From an uncultured Clostridia bacterium (lineage in GTDB: Bacteria; Bacillota; Clostridia; Saccharofermentanales; Saccharofermentanaceae), in contig CAMYXL010000015.1 in assembly GCA_947303255.1 (NCBI GenBank), forward strand, positions 1-47,485: a DNA stretch of 47,485 nucleotides, in the 5' to 3' direction. Below, one piece after another: positions 17,148 through 25,800 of this stretch. A program made the translations under genes and the position numbers. Each line of letters starts with the position of its first letter. Position 1 is the first letter of the stretch. The notes beneath the pieces were generated by a model. It ran no database searches, was not told the origin of the DNA, and was given only the letters and a program-made list of their open reading frames with translations.

Positions 17148-18143
17148 TTATTTGACCATGTGATATAGGATCGTCGGATCCGTACAATTGGTCAGTATTA
17201 TGAATCTGTTTGAAGAATCAACATAAATATCCATGGTATACGATGAACCTTCTTCCCCTCCGTCAGCAGCAGGCTGATCGAAAACAAACTTCAACGAATT
17301 GTCGGAGTTCTTCTCGAGGTCAGCATACTCGTTGTTCTGGATGAGATTGCCGAATTCATCATATTTAACGATCTTGAAATCATTGCCAAGATATTTACCG
17401 CTGTAAGAAATAGTGCCTTCCTCTTCGATAGTATCGAGTCTGTGATCCGCGAATGTCTTAAGTTCCAGTTCCGTACTTGCGGAAGGAGACAGTACGGATA
17501 TCTTATGCGAATCGATATCATAAAAATCATAGAGATAATCATAGATTACCTTGTCCGGCTCAAAGTCGCCGTTATTGGGGTTATACAAAGTCTCATATGT
17601 GAGAGGTACATTGTTGATCAGATCCTCGACCGTGATGCCTTCAGGAAGATCGGCATTGGAGATACCGAAGTTCTTCTCGACATAATCGGCATCGATAGTG
17701 ATTATGTCCTTGCTGTTGTTAACGACGCCGGGCTCACCTGCAACGTCATTTACGAGCTGAACGATGGTGTCCCAGTTGGATGGGAAAGCACCGTAGCCTT
17801 CTTTCTTGATCTCATGTACGGAAGTGTCTTTGTCTGTGTAGATCATCTCGATCTTATAAGCGAGAGGACCCTGTGCACTGGAAGCATCAGGAATAGCCTT
17901 GATCTCTTCTATGAGCTTGGCGGCTGATTCACTGCTTAACTTGGAAGCATCGTAAGAAGTTACCGGCATATATGATGTGGCGAATTCACTAACAAAGATA
18001 CAGTTGGTGTTTTCCTTAGTGCCTGTCGCCGATATAAAGTTGAGGCTGTTGATCTTCGCAGCATTTGTCTTACATGCGCCAAAGCTCAACGCCAAGATAA
18101 CGATCATCAATACCGTGCTCAAAAAGGATAGTGACTTCTTCAT
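17148..18143 (-). CDS. Lipoprotein downstream of CHAP effectors, candidate immunity protein
   Basis: The N-terminus MKKSLSFLSTVLMIVILALS ends in the lipobox FGAC with the lipid-acceptor Cys at residue 24, so the 331-residue product should be anchored on the outer face of the membrane. The mature part is acidic, with repeated Asp/Glu/Tyr-rich segments and no enzyme motif; IMIYHMVK-like ends were not found, the actual end being PTILYHMVK. It starts 52 bases after the second CHAP effector with no terminator between. A surface lipoprotein next to predicted wall-hydrolysing effectors is a natural immunity candidate, since such toxins act outside the membrane. This is inference from position and location only. 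Confidence 0.75.
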   Translation of the reverse strand: MKKSLSFLSTVLMIVILALSFGACKTNAAKINSLNFISATGTKENTNCIFVSEFATSYMPVTSYDASKLSSESAAKLIEEIKAIPDASSAQGPLAYKIEMIYTDKDTSVHEIKKEGYGAFPSNWDTIVQLVNDVAGEPGVVNNSKDIITIDADYVEKNFGISNADLPEGITVEDLINNVPLTYETLYNPNNGDFEPDKVIYDYLYDFYDIDSHKISVLSPSASTELELKTFADHRLDTIEEEGTISYSGKYLGNDFKIVKYDEFGNLIQNNEYADLEKNSDNSLKFVFDQPAADGGEEGSSYTMDIYVDSSNRFIILTNCTDPTILYHMVK

Positions 18144-18194
18144 CGTTTTTATGCTCCCTGTTTTTTTGCCGAACTCTATTGTAGCACAAAACTT

Positions 18195-20006
18195 TTATTC
18201 GGAAGGAGCCTCTTCTTCATTTGGTTCTTCAGTTACTGCCGGATTTTCTTTGACGGCAGTGGATTGATTCAGGATATACTTGATATGATCCAAATTCTGC
18301 TCGTTTCCGCCCATCTTGGCGTAACCGTCGATCTTGAAGTAGTCGAACTTGTATGCCTGCAGCCTGACGCCCTTTGTGTCGTCTGCTCCGTCACCTGAGG
18401 AGTTGCCTTCTATGGTGTAGACGATCTCATGTTCGGGATCCACACCGGCAACGATTCCGACATGGTAATAATTCTTGTGAAAAACCGGATCACTGTCATC
18501 AGGTTCACTGAACATGATGAGGTCTCCGTTTTGAGGATCATAATCTTCCTTGACGCTATAATGACCCGCATTGTACATAAACTTGTGCATGTTCTGAACT
18601 GCGGCCCAGGCCGGACCATTAGGATCGATAGCATTTTCCGGAGATACTCCTTCTACCAGACTTCCGTCAAGGAAGCCGCACTGGCTGATGATCCATGTCG
18701 CATAGTTTGCGCACCAATAGACACTCTGCTTGTCATAATGAGCGTATTCCTGATTGAAGAAATTATGTCTGCTCTCATGCTCCATGATGCCGAGAGTTGC
18801 CTTGGCGAGCTCGATCGACATGTCGTTCTTGTCATAGCCGCTCTTGTCGGCGTTTTCGATAAAACGAAGGAGTGACAGTCTCTTGGATGCGGTCGTGTTC
18901 GCGACGAACGCCTTGACGAATTCGTCGTTGTAGCAGTTGTTTGAATGAAGTTCTGTGATCCTGGCCGTTACCATAAGGTCGACGGCTTCATTGATTAGCC
19001 TGGTCTGGCCGGCGCCGTCATGCTGACCTGCCGCGTAGATGCCGGCAAGGCTCGGATAACCGAAGATGGTCGAGGTGTTGTTGTATATGAAGTCCTCCGG
19101 AAAGCCCATGGTCTTCATGCGGCTTACCAGGCTGAGGTAACCCCTGATCTGATTGTCGGTCGCGGTGATGTTCCTGGTGGCGAGCATCTCCTTGAAGGAA
19201 CCGAGTACGATAGGATCCAGGGCGCCGCTGTCGTCAGCCAGGTTCTTGGCAAGAAGGATGAATCTGTCGTTCTCGGTGAACTCTGCTTTGCCAAGCTCGG
19301 CGTCGAGCATCTCCATACAGATGGCCTGGTCCTTGCCCGAATACCTTCCGGTCAGAGCGATGTCGTCGAAATAGTGTGACAGGAAGATCAGTTCCAGTCT
19401 GTCGACGATCCACTCGTGGTCGTGGGTCTTTATCAGGTGATTATAGATGCAGCAGAAGTTGCTGAGATCGCTGGTGGTTACGTCCGTGATGCCGTTCTTG
19501 TGAAGCAGGGTCGTGACCGCTTCCCTGGTGGCCTCGTCCTCGTAGCCGCCCGGTCTAACGAGAGCCCTGATTATCTCATACGCATAGACTTTTCTTACCT
19601 TTTTTAACGGCTCGAAAACATTCAGCACCGAGACAACGGTAAGGTCATTCACACTCTCGGACTTGTTAAGAAGGGACTCCAACTGCTCCATTGACTTGAG
19701 GGCACCTGACAGGGTCGAAGAGATCGAGCACGCCGACCTGAAGATCTCGAAAGAGATCTGGTCCACGTGTCCGTAAAACTTTACGAGATTGGTATTAAGA
19801 AGTTCGATCTTCTCCTTGACCCTGGTTACTGAGTCGCTGGCCGAATCGGCTGAGTTGCGTGCCAGATCCCTGATCCAGGATATCTCGCCTGAGACGGTTG
19901 TATTATCTATCGGTGCAGAATATGATGAACTTCCGATCGTTTCCTTAAGTGAACTGATCTTGGTCAACGTATCATTTCTGCTGCTTTCGTCGTAATCTCT
20001 GTTCAT
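18195..20006 (-). CDS. Type VII effector 1b: CHAP-domain protein
   Basis: 603 residues in three parts. Residues 1-120 are helical and lack a signal peptide, resembling the targeting region of the other effectors here. Residues 120-410 are a shared helical middle region with DDIALTGRYSGKDQAIC. The C-terminus, about 415-570, is a CHAP (NlpC/P60-superfamily) amidase: catalytic Cys432 in WCANYATWIISQCGFLDG, NGDLIMF, His515 in YYHVGIVAGVD, then YTIEGNSS as polar third residue. CHAP domains cut peptidoglycan amide bonds. An acidic Pro/Glu tail (EEPNEEEAPSE) follows. It is paralogous over its whole length to the preceding gene, 29 bases away, and has no partner triad of its own. The GC content looks host-like. 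Confidence 0.85.
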   Translation of the reverse strand: MNRDYDESSRNDTLTKISSLKETIGSSSYSAPIDNTTVSGEISWIRDLARNSADSASDSVTRVKEKIELLNTNLVKFYGHVDQISFEIFRSACSISSTLSGALKSMEQLESLLNKSESVNDLTVVSVLNVFEPLKKVRKVYAYEIIRALVRPGGYEDEATREAVTTLLHKNGITDVTTSDLSNFCCIYNHLIKTHDHEWIVDRLELIFLSHYFDDIALTGRYSGKDQAICMEMLDAELGKAEFTENDRFILLAKNLADDSGALDPIVLGSFKEMLATRNITATDNQIRGYLSLVSRMKTMGFPEDFIYNNTSTIFGYPSLAGIYAAGQHDGAGQTRLINEAVDLMVTARITELHSNNCYNDEFVKAFVANTTASKRLSLLRFIENADKSGYDKNDMSIELAKATLGIMEHESRHNFFNQEYAHYDKQSVYWCANYATWIISQCGFLDGSLVEGVSPENAIDPNGPAWAAVQNMHKFMYNAGHYSVKEDYDPQNGDLIMFSEPDDSDPVFHKNYYHVGIVAGVDPEHEIVYTIEGNSSGDGADDTKGVRLQAYKFDYFKIDGYAKMGGNEQNLDHIKYILNQSTAVKENPAVTEEPNEEEAPSE

Positions 20007-20035
20007 GTTTTCCCCATATCAACCTAAATGTTTAT

Positions 20036-21874
20036 TTATTCATCGTTCATCACAAAACCGTCAGAACACGATAAATAGAGTTCTTTCTCGAAGTAGTTCT
20101 CCACGACCTGATCCTCGTAGCCTGAGATCAATCGCATGTTACGTTCGGTTCCGCCCATCTTGCAGTAACCGCCTATTCTCTCCCAATCCATGTCATAGGA
20201 CTTGATGTGGATGCCGTGCTTTTCTTCCGCCTCGGTTCCCTGCTTTCCGCCTACATTTCCTTCTATTGTGTAAACCTTGTTGTTTTCTTCGTCCACGCCA
20301 AGGACCATACCTATGTGATAGATGTTGATCTTATCCTTCCAATACTCTCTGAACAGGATCAGATCGCCATTACAAGGAGTATAGTCTACTGCTCTGTCAT
20401 AATGCTTGTTATCACGAAATACCGTTCTGTACCCGGGAGCATCTGCCCAATAAAAATCCGGGATCGCGTTTTCGGGAGTAACATCATCTACGATGGAACC
20501 GTCGAGAAGACCGCCCTTGCTTATCATCCAACAAACAAACATGGCGCACCATCCTGCACCCTGTTTCTTACGTCCGAGCGAATCTTCATAAAGTTCTCCG
20601 AAATAGGTTTGTTGATAATCCGCCCATGGCTCTATATCTTCATAACCCAGAAATCTTCTTGCGAACTTCAATGTGAAATCGATCTTTTTCTCAACCGGGA
20701 TCATTTCACCTCTGTCAACTTTATCCAGATAATTAAGTATTTCCATCCGCTCATTAAGAGTGGTATTGGAATACATAACATCGATGAATCTTTGGGAGAT
20801 CTCATTGTCCATTTCAAGCTGCTTTGTGAAGCCGTCCTTTACAAAGTCATTGATGATAGAATTGATCGCGGCAGTTTGCGAAGCGCCGTGCTTGGTGCCG
20901 ACGTAGTAGATCATCTGGAAGTTGTTGTTCGCATAAAACGAGACGACGTTTTCGTACAAAAGCTCGTCGGATATTCCCGCCTTTTTGAAACTGTCCATAG
21001 TCTGGAGGTAGCCTCTGATATGATCCTCCGACAAAGTGTTGACGCCCATTTTCGAGACAAATCTGCGGTATGACCCGAGAACCTTCTGATCGAGCGTGCC
21101 GTTCTCGCCTCTGAGGCCGTCAACAAGCAGATTGTATTTGCAACATTCAACGCTCTTCTGCGAGATGTATTCTTCGAGATATTTAAGACACAGTGCCTGG
21201 TCCGTACCCGAATACCTTCCGGTCAATTCTATGTCATCAAACCACGGAGACGCGATTATCATCTCCATCCTGTCAGTTATCCATTCGATGGTATGACCCT
21301 GACGGGCGAGATGATCACAGATGACCAGGAAGTTATGAAGGTCATCGTCAGTCACTTCCTTAAGGCCGTTACCGTGAAGGTAATCTTTCAGCCAGGAAGC
21401 AGCCGTCTCATCATTTGAGTTACGCTGCAGCGCCTTAACATACTCTGCGGCATACTTTACCTTTGCCTTATTTATCCCATCGAAAACGGTTGACACCGAA
21501 CACGGAGTAAGATCATTCAGATCAGTCGAATTCGTGAGCATGGACTCGACTTCCGTCATGGTCTTAAGTGCTTCACTAAGTACCGAAGACAGATTCAATG
21601 CGGAGCTGTAGATCTCCTCCGATACCCCGTCCACGCTGTTATAGTAATTGGTTATCTTGTCGCCTAATGTTTGGAGTTTGTCCCTGAGTTCAATAGCTCT
21701 CGAAGAAGCAGACGCCGCTGCATTATCCGCGCAGGTCTTTGCATAAGAACTCTCACTGTTACTCAGAATACCGTAATAATTTATCCCATAGGAATTAGGA
21801 TTGATGTCCTGCCTAATGGAACTTATCTGCTGTCTCAGAGCCTGAACGTATTCGCTGTCATAGTATCTGGTCAT
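20036..21874 (-). CDS. Type VII effector 1a: CHAP-domain protein
   Basis: 612 residues with the same layout as its neighbour: helical targeting region (starting MTRYYDSEYVQALRQQ), middle region with DDIELTGRYSGTDQALC, and a CHAP domain with Cys443 in GWCAMFVCWMISKGGLLDGS, NGDLILF, His520 in YHIGMVLGVD and YTIEGN. No signal peptide is present, so export must use another route; the EssC cluster directly upstream makes type VII export likely. It starts 11 bases after partner C1 with only AAGG as ribosome site. The paralogues match in architecture but have drifted widely, so this is an old duplication, possibly with different wall targets. Confidence 0.85.
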   Translation of the reverse strand: MTRYYDSEYVQALRQQISSIRQDINPNSYGINYYGILSNSESSYAKTCADNAAASASSRAIELRDKLQTLGDKITNYYNSVDGVSEEIYSSALNLSSVLSEALKTMTEVESMLTNSTDLNDLTPCSVSTVFDGINKAKVKYAAEYVKALQRNSNDETAASWLKDYLHGNGLKEVTDDDLHNFLVICDHLARQGHTIEWITDRMEMIIASPWFDDIELTGRYSGTDQALCLKYLEEYISQKSVECCKYNLLVDGLRGENGTLDQKVLGSYRRFVSKMGVNTLSEDHIRGYLQTMDSFKKAGISDELLYENVVSFYANNNFQMIYYVGTKHGASQTAAINSIINDFVKDGFTKQLEMDNEISQRFIDVMYSNTTLNERMEILNYLDKVDRGEMIPVEKKIDFTLKFARRFLGYEDIEPWADYQQTYFGELYEDSLGRKKQGAGWCAMFVCWMISKGGLLDGSIVDDVTPENAIPDFYWADAPGYRTVFRDNKHYDRAVDYTPCNGDLILFREYWKDKINIYHIGMVLGVDEENNKVYTIEGNVGGKQGTEAEEKHGIHIKSYDMDWERIGGYCKMGGTERNMRLISGYEDQVVENYFEKELYLSCSDGFVMNDE

Positions 21875-21885
21875 GATGCCGAACC

Positions 21886-22158
21886 TTACTTCTTTTTCTC
21901 ACTCTGAGTTTCCTTGCTGTTAGCCTTCTCGGCTGCATCGTAATTCGCGCATGCCTTCTTCAGGTAAGTTGCCGATGCATCAAAAACATCGTCTGTCTTC
22001 TTTCCCAACAGATCGACCAAAACAAGACATGAATTGATCTCAGCGAGTGCATCGCCTGATCCGCTGATCAGATATTGTGCCTCGTTGTATCCGGCCTTTT
22101 TGGAGATAAAATCATTTGCGTATTCGCCGAGTTTTTTCAGATCGATATTAGTTCCCAT
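21886..22158 (-). CDS. Effector partner protein, family C (module 1)
   Basis: A 90-residue, all-helical, very soluble protein with no Cys-rich or membrane part and a Lys/Glu-rich tail (NSKETQSEKKK). Its central pattern, ALAEINSCLVLVD...ATYLKKACANYD, matches the proteins at 33728-33985 and 46570-46830, which occupy the same place directly before an effector gene. WXG100-like partners of LXG toxins (Lap proteins) are the closest known analogue: they bind the toxin N-terminus and present it to EssC. The gap to the effector is 11 bases. Family assignment comes from comparison inside the window. Confidence 0.75.
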   Translation of the reverse strand: MGTNIDLKKLGEYANDFISKKAGYNEAQYLISGSGDALAEINSCLVLVDLLGKKTDDVFDASATYLKKACANYDAAEKANSKETQSEKKK

Positions 22159-22170
22159 ATTTCTTTCCCG

Positions 22171-22473
22171 TTAAATGCTGTTCGCGATCCTGTCTTCTTC
22201 GGCAAGTATCTCGTTCTTTATCCTGTCCAGAAGAGAATCTACCATGAGCTCTGCACCGCTGATCGTACTTTGGAGATCAGCAAGTTCACTTACCATCATA
22301 TCGACTGCCATGTGAACGGAACTGTTATCACCTTCACTGAAACAGTCAGCGGATATTCCCTTATAAAGTCCGATAAGAGTATCCAGATTATCATCTATGG
22401 TCTTACCCTTATGAGTCGCCAAAGGCTGATAGTTATTTACGGACTCTTCATTGATCGAATTAATCTTTCCCAT
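22171..22473 (-). CDS. Effector partner protein, family B (module 1)
   Basis: A 100-residue helical protein. Residues 1-45 are variable; the second half has SSVHMAVDMMVSELADLQ, AELMVDSLLDRIKNEIL and EEDRIANSI. The same skeleton, D-S-x-x-(V/A)-H-(G/M) then I-x-x-(D/E)-I-(I/L)-x-(K/E)-E-D, appears at 33992-34309 and 46827-47147, so this is one family present three times. It lies 12 bases before partner C1 and ten bases after partner A1. A secretion chaperone or co-secreted partner role is inferred from the constant position. Confidence 0.75.
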   Translation of the reverse strand: MGKINSINEESVNNYQPLATHKGKTIDDNLDTLIGLYKGISADCFSEGDNSSVHMAVDMMVSELADLQSTISGAELMVDSLLDRIKNEILAEEDRIANSI

Positions 22474-22483
22474 CTGTCTATCC

Positions 22484-22732
22484 TCAAGCGTAATATGAAT
22501 TGATGGTGTTCAACGCATAATTATAGTTATCTTCAACCGTTGAGTCAGATACCATCTGCTCAATGGATTCCATTGCCTTTTGTACTATCGGCGAATTTGA
22601 ATTTACTTTTTTGGAATTAGACAGCAATGATGAAACGTCTCTATCATAAGCACCACGGCTTGATATAGTCGCTTTCTTTATCGCATCGAGCTGATCATTG
22701 AGCTGCTTACGTACCTCATCCTCTTCCGGCAT
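22484..22732 (-). CDS. Effector partner protein, family A (module 1)
   Basis: An 82-residue helical protein. I chose the ATG at 22732 because AAGGTGG lies nine bases before it; a GTG at 22753 lies upstream of that site. The core SSRGAYDRDVSSLLSNSKKV followed by YNYALNTINSYYA aligns with the proteins at 34327-34758 (SSKREYDADVDTLSSEIGKL) and 47166-47407 (TSKNKYNDDIDTFYRELGKL). It is the first gene of module 1 and follows essC after a long hairpin. Function as an effector partner is inferred from synteny. Confidence 0.75.
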   Translation of the reverse strand: MPEEDEVRKQLNDQLDAIKKATISSRGAYDRDVSSLLSNSKKVNSNSPIVQKAMESIEQMVSDSTVEDNYNYALNTINSYYA

Positions 22733-22761
22733 ATCATTTATCCACCTTTTCACACATATAA

Positions 22762-22805
22762 CAACATTGCGATAATATCAAAAAATTCATATTATCGCAA
22801 TGTTG
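22762..22805 (-). promoter_or_regulatory. Long hairpin between essC and effector module 1
   Basis: A perfect 17-base-pair inverted repeat (22762-22778 with 22789-22805) surrounds a ten-base loop. On the minus strand only TTATATG follows, so it is a poor intrinsic terminator. It sits in the 156-base spacer after essC and 30 bases before partner A1. It could slow or process the transcript so that machine and effector genes are made in different amounts. Confidence 0.6.
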
Positions 22806-22888
22806 CTTCTTAAAAAAATAACATTTTAATGGTAATTCTTACTCATTTTTGATGTGCGAATTTAAACAATATGTCATTCGCTTTCGCA

Positions 22889-25800
22889 TCAATTTGAGTT
22901 AGCCAAAATAGGTGAGAACAGCGTCTTGATCTTGATGATCTCCGATCCCTTAAGGTAATAACACTCACCAGGAAGGAGCGGCTTGTTGAACTGTCGCTTA
23001 GTAGCAGTAGAGACGATGGTAACCTTGATATCATCGAGGTTATCAAACATGAACAAATTGAGATTATCCTTCATGCCTCTGAGTATCTCATTTCCGCCAT
23101 AGCTGACATTCTCGTTAGGTACGGAATCAAAGATCACGCACACACCGCAACTCTTGTATTTCGTCTGGATGTTCTTATAGATCGCGAGCGACTCTTTATT
23201 TCCCACTATCGAGTCAAAGATATCCGGGTTACTTATCATGAGGATCAGCATAGGCTCTTCGTCTTTGTTATATTCACCGCTTCTCATGCGCTCATATCGA
23301 GCCGACAAGATCTCATCGATACCTGCAAGAGTCTCATGAATAGATTCAGCATCGATAGAATAAGATCTGACTCTGTCATTATCTTTATATGAAGCGAGTT
23401 CCTTCTTATAGCTGTCCACAAGATAGATGTCCGTCTTGTACGAAGGATCTTTTTCATCTATTGCACTTAAGATGGTACGAAGTACATTCGTCTTTCCGTT
23501 TGCGAGTTTACCGGAAATGCCAAATACACCAAGGTTATAAAGATCGATGACATAAGGCGTAACATCCGCGAAATCCAGACCGATATCGACAATTGAAGAC
23601 TTGCTGTAGTCCTCTCTGCTGAATTCAGGAAGCATGGACTTCAGGTATACGTTAGGCATCTGAACAAGTCTAGGAACAGCCTTGCTGCTGTACTTCTTGT
23701 TACACTCCTCAATAAATGCGCGGATAGACTCAGCTCTGTCGATCTCTCGCTCACCCTCAAATGCCAGATAGGTCTGACACTCGTACATGGTCCTGTCTAT
23801 CTTTACGAGGCTTCGGCCCGGAACATTCTTCGGCCTCATACGTGTAGATCCGAAGAGGAAACTGTACTCTGTCTCTTCGTTACAAGTCAGTGATAATCTG
23901 GTCGTAAAGTTCGAGAGATATCTGTATCCGAATCCGGTTGTCTGTGAGTTAGCTGCTACAACGCAGATACCCAGAGACGCTCCTTCTCGTACGATATTCA
24001 GGAACGGATCGTCTACCGTAACATAAAGTTCCTTAAGGACATTGATGTTATCCACGATGATCACGATCTGACGCATATCCTTATATCCGCCGTCAAGATA
24101 AGAAGAGAATGAGCTTACGCCTTTTGATGACAGCTTTTCTTTTCGAATATCCATTTCAGAATAAATGATCCTGAAGAAGCTCTTCATCTTATCGTCTTCG
24201 TTCGGAAGGATAACAGAACTTACGTGATTAAGCTTATCGAACTGCTTCAATACACCTGAAGCAAAATCCAGGATATAGAACTGGATCTCATCCGGTGAAT
24301 AGTTGAGCGCAGAGTAAGAAATAATATTCTGAAGAACGCTGGTCTTTCCCATCTGAGAAGAACCCAGGATCCAGATATTACCGTCAGCCAGATCGATGCT
24401 GTATTGACCCTGATACTGATTATCAGGATCATCATAGACACCGATCGGGATAACAAACGAACTGTCGCTTAACTTCTTCCTGTCTATAAGGATGCGATCT
24501 TCCAACGGAGGCAGACAGATAGGCGGCAACTTAGGAAGATCAATGGATTCACAGTAACTGCTGACAGAGTCAACGATACTTTCGAGCTGAGTCTGCGTAC
24601 TTCCTCCGGAATTGTTCTTTTTCTGCTCGAAAAGGAGCGAGTGCTTGCCGCTCAGGTTCAAAGCAAATACCTTAAACGGCTGGACATCATCCTCGGAAAT
24701 AACAGCAGGAGCACCGCTGTATGCAGACTGGAACAATTCGAAGATCTCGTTGTTACCAACCTGGAAATAAGCACGACCAGGCTCTCTGATCTCAGCAGCA
24801 AGAGGTGACTTAAGTACTTCGTTACTGTCGCCCTTATTCTGAACTTTCAAACAGAGTTTAAACTTCGAGTTACTCCAGATCTGATCATCAACGACACCGC
24901 TAGGTTTCTGTGTAGCGAGGATAAGATGAACACCAAGGCTTCGACCGATACGTGCAGCACTTATAAGTTCCTTCATGAAGTCAGGCTGGTCAGCCTTAAG
25001 TTCCGCGAACTCATCGACTATAACTATCAGGTGCGGCAAAGGAATAGCAACTTCGTTATTCTTGTACTTTTTGATGTAGGCATCGATATGGTTAACTTCG
25101 GCCTCAGCAAAAAGCCTCTGTCTCTTTTTCAACTCAGCCTTGATGGACAGCAAAGATCTCTTGATTTCTCTGTCATCGATATTGGTAATGGCGCCGATAA
25201 GGTGTGGCAATGTCGAGAACTGGTTTGCCATACCACCACCCTTAAAGTCGATGATAACAAAGCTTACTTCGTAAGGATGGAATCTGAGAGCCAAAGACAA
25301 GATATAACTTTGAAGGATCTCACTTTTACCGGAACCTGTGGTACCTGCGACAAGTCCGTGAGGTCCGTGGAATTTCTCGTGAATATCCAGAGCAACAACA
25401 TCGTTCTTTGCATCGACACCCAAAGGAGCAGCCATCGACTTAACGACATTTGACTCCTTCCAGTTTGATTCGATAGGTATCTTGTTAGGATTCGTGATCT
25501 TAAGAAGCTCGAACAAAGAAATATTCTTCGTCAATGTATTATCAAGGCTTATCTCTTCCGCATATACAGGAGCCAGCTTCATAACGAGCTTCTCGGCATC
25601 CATCGGATTGATCGTCTCATATACAAAGTCTAACTTTTTGCTGGAATCGCCGCTCTCGATAAGTTCACCGCGGTTCTCGGTCGCATCCAATCTGATGATG
25701 TTCTCACATCCGTTTGGAAGGATCTCCTCCAACTCTTCAAAGAATACAAAAACAGCACCAAGAGAATTGGCTTTCTCGATAAAGTTCGACAGAGGATGTT

